The notes under the pieces: generated by a model
Seen by the model: only the letters and a program-made list of their open reading frames with translations
Told to the model about the DNA's origin: nothing
The model's database searches: none
Source: Promethearchaeota archaeon
GTDB taxonomy: Archaea; Asgardarchaeota; Lokiarchaeia; Sigyniarchaeales; SOKP01
Reading direction: 5' to 3'
Length of the DNA: 5,548 bases
Assembly (NCBI GenBank): GCA_019058135.1
Contig: JAHLWE010000479.1
Coordinates: 1 to 5,548 of the forward strand
Translations under genes and position numbers: made by a program
Shown here: piece after piece, positions 1-4,889 of the stretch
Position numbering within the stretch: the first letter of the stretch is position 1
Layout of the letters: each line of letters begins with the position of its first letter

Positions 1-314
1 ACATTACCCCAAGAGCCAATTAATACTTCATCTTTACCTTTTTTACATCTTTCAATCACTCCATCAAGCACATCCTGTTGGAATTCTTTTTGAAGTTGTA
101 TTGACCAGAATGTGTCGGCATAATCCCAAGTAATACGCATGTTTCCAAAAGAAAAGCCTATATCTTCAATCTTATCAAGCTCATCCAATATTTCTTTCAT
201 TAATTTAATATCTTTGCCGAAACCAGAAGCGCTTCGAGAATCACCTCGATAACTATGGTAATAATTAATGTGAGGTGATAAAACAAAATAAATTTTTTTT
301 TCTTCTATATCCAA
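1..314 (-). CDS. Glycoside hydrolase GH38/GH57-like, N-terminal part (3' end outside the window)
   Basis: The frame is open for 104 codons and two bases and leaves the window at base 1, so only the N-terminus is visible. The start is TTG at 314-312: an in-frame TAA lies three codons upstream, the next in-frame ATG is at residue 39, and AAGGAG sits ten bases before the TTG. The protein begins with a beta strand ending in SPHINYYHSYRGD (residues 13-25), then GFGKDI (31-36), a helix, a WD pair (63-64) and DEVLIGSWGN (95-104). From memory, this order (histidine after strand one, HSYRGD, GFGKDI, a WD segment, then DEV with a Trp/Asn) resembles the N-terminal barrel of the GH38/GH57 superfamily, which includes alpha-mannosidases and alpha-glucan-acting enzymes. 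The catalytic acids would lie outside the window. There is no signal peptide, so a cytoplasmic enzyme is likely. Family-level assignment is moderate; substrate is unknown. It is transcribed divergently from the DapA-like gene. Confidence 0.5.
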   Translation of the reverse strand, partial: MDIEEKKIYFVLSPHINYYHSYRGDSRSASGFGKDIKLMKEILDELDKIEDIGFSFGNMRITWDYADTFWSIQLQKEFQQDVLDGVIERCKKGKDEVLIGSWGN

Positions 315-324
315 ATTATCTTAA

Positions 325-330
325 CTCCTT
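325..330 (-). promoter_or_regulatory. Ribosome binding site AAGGAG that fixes the TTG start at 314
   Basis: Read on the minus strand this is AAGGAG, a good match to the archaeal and bacterial Shine-Dalgarno sequence, with ten bases before the TTG start of the glycoside-hydrolase-like gene. It is the clearest Shine-Dalgarno site in the window. It supports the TTG start because no ATG or GTG lies nearby in frame. Confidence 0.65.
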
Positions 331-342
331 TAAATTTTACAA

Positions 343-361
343 ATTAATTGATTCAATTAAT
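343..361. repeat. 19-bp palindrome, possible operator
   Basis: Two 9-base arms, ATTAATTGA and TCAATTAAT, are perfect reverse complements around a single central T. The element lies 13 bases upstream of the AAGGAG site of the minus-strand gene, where a repressor or activator site would be expected. Most of it is A/T in a 13% GC spacer, so a chance palindrome is possible. Part of it (351-356) can also pair with TTGAAT at 364-369. Confidence 0.3.
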
Positions 362-429
362 ATTTGAATTGTTAAAAATTTTAATTTTCTAATACTTTTA
401 ATTAACATTTATTGTAAATATTGAATATG

Positions 430-441
430 CTTATATATTTT
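430..441 (+). promoter_or_regulatory. TATA-like box, possible promoter of the DapA-like gene
   Basis: The run CTTATATATTTT resembles an archaeal TATA box. With usual archaeal spacing, transcription would start near 460 and leave a leader of about 70 bases containing the hairpin at 463-483. An alternative is the A/T run near 496-505 (AATTTAAAAA), about 30 bases before the ATG. That would give a nearly leaderless mRNA and would agree with the lack of a Shine-Dalgarno site before 533. The sequence alone does not decide between them. Confidence 0.3.
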
Positions 442-462
442 ATATTTAAAGGATAAAATCTG

Positions 463-483
463 AGAATATAGCAATGATATTCT
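463..483. promoter_or_regulatory. Inverted repeat followed by a T run
   Basis: AGAATAT at 463-469 is an exact reverse complement of ATATTCT at 477-483, with a 7-base loop, and T residues continue to 488. This could be a leader hairpin or weak terminator on the plus strand, or an operator between promoter and gene. The stem is mostly A/T and would be weak as RNA. Confidence 0.25.
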
Positions 484-532
484 TTTTTAAGAAAAAATTT
501 AAAAATTTGTATTTTTTATACTAAAAAATATC

Positions 533-1444
533 ATGACCGATTTTGAGGGAATATTTCCGGCAACTATTACTCCCATGAATAATGATTATTCTATTGATTT
601 TGAGAGTTTTAAAAAATATCTAAGTTGGTTAAAAAATCAGAACATCAGTGGATTTGCTATTAATGTAGATACGGGAGAAGGTCCATCTTTAACATCGGAA
701 GAACGGATGAAATTATTAAAAAATACTAAGGAATTAGCTGGAGATCTAAGAATTATTGTTGGAATAACAGGTGGCTCTACTGAAAGCGCCATAAAAGAAG
801 CCAAGAATGCAGTTTCTTATGGGGCAGATACATTTCTAATTTTTCCAAATGTCAATTTTAAGGGGATACCTCAAAATGCTGATTTAATTTACAAATATCA
901 CGAGGATATAGCGACAGAAACAGATAAAGATATCATAATTTTTAATTTACAAGACGATCTGGGAGGATATTTATATACTAATGAGACTTTAAAAAAATTA
1001 ATTTCAATTCCCCAAGTAAAAGCAATAAAAGAAGCAAGTTTTGACATATCCATCTTTAAATCAGTATATAAATTTTTAAAAAAACAGGATAAAAAAATCT
1101 CATTTTTAACCGGAAATGATAATTTTATATTAGAATCGTTCTTACTGGGTGCTGATGGGGGATTATTAGGGGCATGCGCACAATTCACACATTGGCAAGT
1201 AGATTGTTTCAACTATGTTAAAACTAAACAATATAAGAAAGCAATTGAATTAAGTAAATTTTTTCAGCCCTTAGTGGATATAATTTTTATGTCTCCAGTT
1301 AGAAATTATCGTGCGAGAACAAAATATTCATTGATGTTGCAAGGTATAATTCCACGGTCTAATGTTCGACCTCCGTTAATGGAGTTGCCTGAAGAGGAAA
1401 AGAAAATAATAAAAAAGGCTTTAAAAACTTCAAAGATAATATAA
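533..1444 (+). CDS. Dihydrodipicolinate synthase (DapA) family aldolase/lyase, not a typical lysine-pathway enzyme
   Basis: This 303-residue protein matches the usual length of the DapA/N-acetylneuraminate lyase family of Schiff-base (beta/alpha)8-barrel enzymes, which cleave or condense 2-keto acids and aldehydes in the cytoplasm. The N-terminus GIFPATITPM (6-15) and VDTGEG (45-50) occupy the expected first strand and phosphate/carboxylate loop. K166 in AIKEAS is the Schiff-base lysine, equivalent to E. coli Lys161. The loop FLTGND (191-196) and GADGGLLG (206-213) are also typical. Several DapA residues are absent: the catalytic tyrosine of YNxP is Phe137 in FNLQ, the aromatic pair of PYYN is Asn-Val (106-107), and the arginine equivalent to E. 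coli Arg138 is Asp142. DHDP synthesis is therefore unlikely. A sugar-acid or keto-acid aldolase/lyase fits better, in line with the neighbouring ThuA and Gfo genes. There is no Shine-Dalgarno site before the ATG. Its TAA is two bases from the stop of the convergent OYE gene. Confidence 0.85.
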   Translation: MTDFEGIFPATITPMNNDYSIDFESFKKYLSWLKNQNISGFAINVDTGEGPSLTSEERMKLLKNTKELAGDLRIIVGITGGSTESAIKEAKNAVSYGADTFLIFPNVNFKGIPQNADLIYKYHEDIATETDKDIIIFNLQDDLGGYLYTNETLKKLISIPQVKAIKEASFDISIFKSVYKFLKKQDKKISFLTGNDNFILESFLLGADGGLLGACAQFTHWQVDCFNYVKTKQYKKAIELSKFFQPLVDIIFMSPVRNYRARTKYSLMLQGIIPRSNVRPPLMELPEEEKKIIKKALKTSKII

Positions 1445-1446
1445 AT

Positions 1447-2820
1447 TTAAATTTGATATTGAGGATCTCTAACAACACATCCTGCATTTTTTTCGAGTTT
1501 CATTAACTCTGAACATTTCGAACAGGTTATACATACTTCATTTTTGTCGATAATTCCATCTTGAAAAATTTGCCGGGGGAAATTTGGATTAGCAAACGCC
1601 ATTCTTCCAAATCCACAAATATCAACCTTTTTTTCATGAATTAGACTTGCTGCAATATATCCCGCATATTGACGTAAATAAGAATAGCCAGATCCGATAA
1701 CAACCATATCTTCTGGCAACTGTTGCTTTATTAGAGATACTAATTTAATTATTCTATTCACACTATATAAGGGATGTTCCGATGCCAAATTTCCTCCTTT
1801 TACTGGGGTATCATAAGGTCTCGTGATATGAGGTTTATAATGTGGGTTTCCTGCTGAGATATTGATTAATCTTAGACCAAAATTATATAATTTTTTGATT
1901 AATTCTAATGGTTCTAAGAGATCAATTGATGCAGGAAAATTTTCATTTTTTTCCGATTTAACACCAAATCCATTAGGATAAGGAATACCATTATATACTC
2001 CAAGACGAGTTGTCATTAAAAAATTAGTTTTATCAGTTAATTCTTTCTTCAATCTCTTAAAAATATTAAGTAAAAGTCTTGTTCGATTTTCTAAAGATTG
2101 CCCACCATATTTCGAATTTTTCCTCACTCTCGAACATAATAATTCGCTAATTAAATAACCATGACAAGATTTTATATCGACTCCATCAAAACCTATTTCG
2201 CTTGCCAAAATTGCTTTTTCAACCCATAAATCTTCTATCATTTCTAATTCCATATCCGAAATAATTGAGCCCTCTTTCTTAGAAACGTTAATTGCATTAT
2301 CTAATTCCGAGTTGTGATAAGTTCTTACCGGATATTTTTTACCTTCTCTTCTAGAATATCTTCCCGAATGATTTAATTGTAAAATTAAAAAACACTGACC
2401 TTCAAGGCCCAAATTTTTAAGTGTTTGATTACATCGTTCTCTGGTTATAGAGACTAGGCTCTTAAATTGTTTTGAATTATTCTCAGATAAAACTAATTGA
2501 TGTTGATTTGAACGACAATTATCTGAAATTGCAGTTGCTTCAAACCAAATCAAGCCTGCACCTCCTTTGGCATAACGCTTATATCTTCTAAAAGTTAATT
2601 CACTTGGAGCTCCATCTATATTTGAGTCGAATCCTTCCATTGGTTGGATAGCTAACCGATTAGGAATGAATTTATTCTCAATTTTTACCCTCTCTTTTAA
2701 AATTTCAACCTTAGAATATATTGGAATATCTAATCTTAATTCTTTTATCTTTTTTTTCAAATCGCTAAGTGATCTATATGTAAATGGTTCAAATTTTTTA
2801 TATGATGAAGTTATTTTCAT
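1447..2820 (-). CDS. NADH:flavin oxidoreductase / Old Yellow Enzyme family, with C-terminal Fe-S motif
   Basis: This is an FMN-binding (beta/alpha)8-barrel of 457 residues, counted from the ATG at 2820. Motifs in order are NRLAIQPMEG (54-63), GGAGLIWFEATAIS (86-99), LQLNHSGR (147-154), DIKSCHGYL (215-223, catalytic/FMN-region His), KYGGQSLENRTR (237-248), NISAGNPHY (320-328) and GFGRMAFANP (403-412). The C-terminus has four cysteines at 430, 433, 436 and 448 (C-x2-C-x2-C-x11-C). This resembles the 4Fe-4S site of the 2,4-dienoyl-CoA reductase branch, but the FAD/NAD(P)-binding half of those enzymes is missing, so electrons probably come from a separate donor. The frame is open to an ATG at 2865, but the extra 15 residues (MKRSFFIYFIIILFI) look like translated AT-rich spacer and would leave only 11 bases to the divergent ThuA gene, so 2820 is preferred. 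Neither ATG has a Shine-Dalgarno site. Likely role: reduction or oxidation of an unsaturated or keto intermediate; substrate unknown. Confidence 0.85.
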   Translation of the reverse strand: MKITSSYKKFEPFTYRSLSDLKKKIKELRLDIPIYSKVEILKERVKIENKFIPNRLAIQPMEGFDSNIDGAPSELTFRRYKRYAKGGAGLIWFEATAISDNCRSNQHQLVLSENNSKQFKSLVSITRERCNQTLKNLGLEGQCFLILQLNHSGRYSRREGKKYPVRTYHNSELDNAINVSKKEGSIISDMELEMIEDLWVEKAILASEIGFDGVDIKSCHGYLISELLCSRVRKNSKYGGQSLENRTRLLLNIFKRLKKELTDKTNFLMTTRLGVYNGIPYPNGFGVKSEKNENFPASIDLLEPLELIKKLYNFGLRLINISAGNPHYKPHITRPYDTPVKGGNLASEHPLYSVNRIIKLVSLIKQQLPEDMVVIGSGYSYLRQYAGYIAASLIHEKKVDICGFGRMAFANPNFPRQIFQDGIIDKNEVCITCSKCSELMKLEKNAGCVVRDPQYQI

Positions 2821-2876
2821 TATGAACAATATTATTATAAAATAAATAAAAAAAGAACGTTTCATTTTTTCTAACG
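2821..2876. promoter_or_regulatory. Short divergent promoter region between the OYE and ThuA genes
   Basis: These 56 bases separate the preferred OYE start from the ThuA start. The A/T run at 2834-2850 contains TATA-like sequences on both strands, for example TTATAAAATA at 2835-2844 on the plus strand. That box would start a ThuA transcript near 2865 with a leader of roughly ten bases. No Shine-Dalgarno site precedes either gene, so short-leader or leaderless mRNAs would fit an archaeal host. The boxes overlap, so the two promoters could compete. Confidence 0.35.
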
Positions 2877-3509
2877 ATGATTAAAAAAAAAATAATTTTG
2901 TATCAAGGCGGAAGATATTTCTATAGAAATAAAACATATAATTACTTTAAGAATATCTTAAGCGATTATGTTGTAGATATGTATGAAAATGTTTTAATAT
3001 TTGGTAAAAAAGAATTTTTTGACTACGACACAGCCATTTTTTTTAGTCAATTTGGCGAATTGACTGATAAACAAGAAAAAAATATTCTAGGTTTTATCAG
3101 CAGCGGTAAAGGTCTAATTGGGCTTCATGGTGCTTCTGCTTCTTTTAAAACTCATCCAAAATATTATGAAATGCTTGGTGGACGATTTATCAGTCATAAA
3201 AGGTTTAGAGAGTTCGATGTTAAAATTCTGGATAAAAACCATCCCATAACTCAGGGGTTAGAAGATTTTAGAATTAAAGATGAGCCTTATCGACATGATT
3301 TTTCCATGGGTAGAGATATATATATTTTAGCAGAAGGGAATTATTATGATAAAAACGATCCAAAGCCTGAACCTATTATATGGATAAAAACCTACGGAAA
3401 AGGAAGAATTTTTTTTTGTGCGTTAGGGCATAAGGCAAAATCCTTGAAAAATGAGAATTATCAAATAATAATAAAAAGAGCCGTGAAATGGGTATTAGAG
3501 GGTCAATAA
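2877..3509 (+). CDS. ThuA-like domain protein (trehalose-utilization family)
   Basis: At 210 residues this is the usual size of a single ThuA domain, a class I glutamine-amidotransferase-like fold without the amidotransferase cysteine. Family marks in order are IILYQGG (6-12), GKGLIGLHGAS (77-87), MLGGRF with a following His (99-107), NHPIT (121-125), DEPY (135-138), WIKTYGKGRIFF (169-180), LGH (183-185) and a last helix RAVKWVL (201-207). ThuA proteins act in sugar catabolism, typically beside Gfo/Idh/MocA dehydrogenases such as ThuB, which make 3-keto-sugars. A role on a keto-sugar intermediate is an inference from that pairing. There is no signal peptide or membrane segment. The ATG at 2877 directly precedes the first strand, so the start is well placed despite lacking a Shine-Dalgarno site. 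A Gfo/Idh/MocA gene follows in the same frame after the TAA, consistent with one transcript. Confidence 0.85.
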   Translation: MIKKKIILYQGGRYFYRNKTYNYFKNILSDYVVDMYENVLIFGKKEFFDYDTAIFFSQFGELTDKQEKNILGFISSGKGLIGLHGASASFKTHPKYYEMLGGRFISHKRFREFDVKILDKNHPITQGLEDFRIKDEPYRHDFSMGRDIYILAEGNYYDKNDPKPEPIIWIKTYGKGRIFFCALGHKAKSLKNENYQIIIKRAVKWVLEGQ

Positions 3510-3542
3510 AATGGGTGGTTTATTATAGGAAATGATGATTTT

Positions 3543-4550
3543 ATAAAAGTAGGAGTTATTGGATGCGGTTCTATTTCTGGATTTTATAAATTTATATCTA
3601 GAATAGTTAAAAATACAAAAATTGAAGCTGCCATGGATTTAGATTTGAAAAGGGCCATTAAAATTGGAGGAAAAAAACATGCTTATACGGATATTCAAAA
3701 AATGTATGATAATGAAGATTTCAATGTTGTCTATATTGCTACACCACATTATCTTCACAAACCTATGATTAAGCAAGCCTTCGAAGAGGGTAAACACGTA
3801 TTATGTGAAAAACCGGTTTCTATATCAATTGAAGATGCTCGTGAAATAACTCAATTGGATAAAAAATTTAGTTCTTTAAAACTTGGATTTAATTATAATT
3901 ATCGATACGACCATAATTGCTTTTACTTAGCTTCAGGTATCCAAAATAGTCATTTAGGTAAAATTTATTACGCAAATTGCAATATATATTTTAGTCGTGA
4001 GATGGATTATTTTAATAGGGCTATTTGGAGAACTAAAAAGGAAACCGCTGGAGGTGGTACCTTATTAATCCATGGCTCGCACATTGTAGATACAATGTTA
4101 TGGGCATTAGGTGAACCAATCTCTGTTATGGGAAAAATAGATACCCTAAAATTTAAAAATATTAAAGTAGAAGATTTGGCATTAGGAATTGTTGAGTTTC
4201 AAAGCGGTGCTTATGCCCAAATTAATGATGCCTCTTTCATTAAACCTGCTTTGTCTATATTTAAAGAAAAAGTAGAGTTGCAAATTTTCGGAGAAAAAGG
4301 ATATTGTCATTATAAAGGACCTTGGCCTGTTTCTTCCCTAAAATGGAAAGGTGTGAAGAATTTTAAAATTAAAAAAAATACTAAAGGATTCTCCCATTTT
4401 GGAAGATCTATTAAGGCATTCGGAAATTGGGTTTTATACGATAAACCATTTTTTAATACGGTAGAAGAAAGCTCTAAAGTATTAAGTTTGATTTCCGCGT
4501 TATATAAATCCTCTGATACCGGCAAAAAAGAAAAAGTTGAAAAGTTATAA
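3543..4550 (+). CDS. Gfo/Idh/MocA family NAD(P)-dependent dehydrogenase; start codon unresolved
   Basis: Homology runs from KVGVIGCGSIS, encoded from 3546, to the TAA at 4548-4550, giving about 335 residues, a normal length for sugar dehydrogenases of this family. Counting the codon at 3543 as residue 1, the Rossmann glycine motif GCGSIS is at 7-12, YIATPHYLH follows strand four, CEKP (88-91) carries the conserved EKP lysine, and GGGTLLIHGSHIVD (170-183) supplies the catalytic-region His180 and Asp183. The C-terminal alpha/beta domain and final helix are present. The problem is the start: no ATG, GTG or TTG exists in frame between the ThuA stop and 3633. The ATG at 3633 would delete strand one and the nucleotide-binding loop. 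The listed start is ATA at 3543, which would give the textbook N-terminus (M)KVGVIGCG. An ATG at 3532 or 3535 is in another frame and meets TAA at 3544. The gene lies 33 bases after ThuA and is probably co-transcribed. Likely role: NAD-dependent oxidation of a sugar or inositol-like hydroxyl. It could be a slightly damaged gene. Confidence 0.8.
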   Translation: MKVGVIGCGSISGFYKFISRIVKNTKIEAAMDLDLKRAIKIGGKKHAYTDIQKMYDNEDFNVVYIATPHYLHKPMIKQAFEEGKHVLCEKPVSISIEDAREITQLDKKFSSLKLGFNYNYRYDHNCFYLASGIQNSHLGKIYYANCNIYFSREMDYFNRAIWRTKKETAGGGTLLIHGSHIVDTMLWALGEPISVMGKIDTLKFKNIKVEDLALGIVEFQSGAYAQINDASFIKPALSIFKEKVELQIFGEKGYCHYKGPWPVSSLKWKGVKNFKIKKNTKGFSHFGRSIKAFGNWVLYDKPFFNTVEESSKVLSLISALYKSSDTGKKEKVEKL

Positions 4551-4574
4551 AATACAAAATTTAAATTGGTTTAA

Positions 4575-4808
4575 TATAAAGACATAAATAATTTCGTATG
4601 CTTTAAGATTTTTCCCCCATATCACCTGGATATTATACCCTAACATGAAGTCATCTTTGTTGATGTACGCCATATCATCTTTTCTCAGCCATTTCTCACC
4701 GGTGTTAGTGACGGTCCAAAATGCCCTCTCAGTAGCTTCAGGGCTCTTCCAATAGCCTTTCATAACTTGAGGGCCCTTAATAACAATTCTTAGTCCAGCA
4801 ATTTCAGC
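4575..4808 (-). pseudogene. Relic of an AMP-forming acyl-CoA synthetase (ANL superfamily)
   Basis: Read on the minus strand, about 75 residues resemble the end of the large domain and the hinge of an acyl-CoA synthetase: EIAGLRIVIKGPQVMKGYW (from 4805 down), then KSPEATERAFW, then KWLRKDDMAYINKDDF. Intact family members have a TGD-x(4)-D-x2-G core followed by a DRxKD hinge. Here TGD has become KDD, the later Asp and Gly are Asn and Asp, and the DRxKD hinge is absent. After DDF the text jumps to GYNI, which may reflect an internal deletion. Intact enzymes have about 500-600 residues, and no adenylation core (the Ser/Thr/Gly-rich P-loop) is found upstream. The best GC-rich part, 4641-4800, is about 43% GC against about 18% in the next 90 bases, so the fragment looks like leftover DNA of different origin or age. 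An open frame with ATG at 4763 exists but is not a credible gene. It is unlikely to be functional. Confidence 0.6.
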
Positions 4809-4834
4809 TAAGAGAAAAAATAAATTAAATAAAT

Positions 4835-4850
4835 AATTTTTGCAAAAATT
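4835..4850. repeat. Perfect 16-bp palindrome downstream of the FAD oxidoreductase gene
   Basis: AATTTTTGCAAAAATT is its own reverse complement over 16 bases. It lies 40 bases past the stop of the minus-strand FAD oxidoreductase gene. With a T-rich continuation on the minus strand, it could help end transcription. It could also be chance symmetry in AT-rich DNA. Confidence 0.35.
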
Positions 4851-4889
4851 TGGTTCTAGTATTTGAAATTCTTTATATTAAAAGTGATA

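Larger units (their letters stand above)
315..532. other. AT-rich divergent intergenic region (218 bp)
   Basis: This spacer separates two divergent genes and has about 29 G or C bases in 218 (13%), far below the coding DNA on either side. No reading frame in it has protein-like composition. It should hold the promoters of both flanking genes. Visible elements are the AAGGAG site, a 19-bp palindrome near the minus-strand gene, a TATA-like run at 430-441 and a hairpin at 463-483 on the side of the DapA-like gene. Confidence 0.8.
4551..4889. other. Region between the Gfo gene and the FAD oxidoreductase gene; no intact gene
   Basis: This 339-bp region holds the decayed acyl-CoA synthetase fragment, with AT-rich DNA on both sides (4551-4574 and 4809-4889). 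The Gfo gene ends into it from the left and the FAD oxidoreductase gene from the right, so both transcripts should terminate here. No strong GC-rich terminator hairpin is seen. T runs such as those at 4831-4841 read on either strand could serve as archaeal-type terminators. Confidence 0.6.

Noticed and set aside
898..1212. Minus-strand open frame of 104 codons opposite the DapA-like gene
   Set aside because: It lies wholly inside a well-supported gene on the other strand and has no recognisable motif; it is antisense shadow of the aldolase coding sequence.
533..1444. Assigning dapA (lysine biosynthesis) to the aldolase gene
   Set aside because: The tyrosines and arginine needed for DapA chemistry are absent and the neighbours are sugar-related, so the symbol would mislead.
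3511..3546. ATG codons at 3511, 3532 and 3535 as the Gfo start
   Set aside because: All are in a different frame and run into TAG at 3526 or TAA at 3544 after a few codons; they work only if a base is missing from the sequence.
4310..4525. Minus-strand open frame of 71 codons opposite the end of the Gfo gene
   Set aside because: It is antisense to a conserved C-terminal domain and shows no family motif or ribosome binding site.
3633..4550. Gfo gene taken as starting at the ATG at 3633
   Set aside because: This would remove the GxGxxS nucleotide-binding loop and strand one, which are clearly encoded in the same frame from 3546.
4545..4763. Short intact gene of 72 codons on the minus strand
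   Set aside because: Homology to acyl-CoA synthetases continues upstream of the ATG, key core residues are changed, and the end runs into AT-rich spacer; a decayed fragment explains it better.
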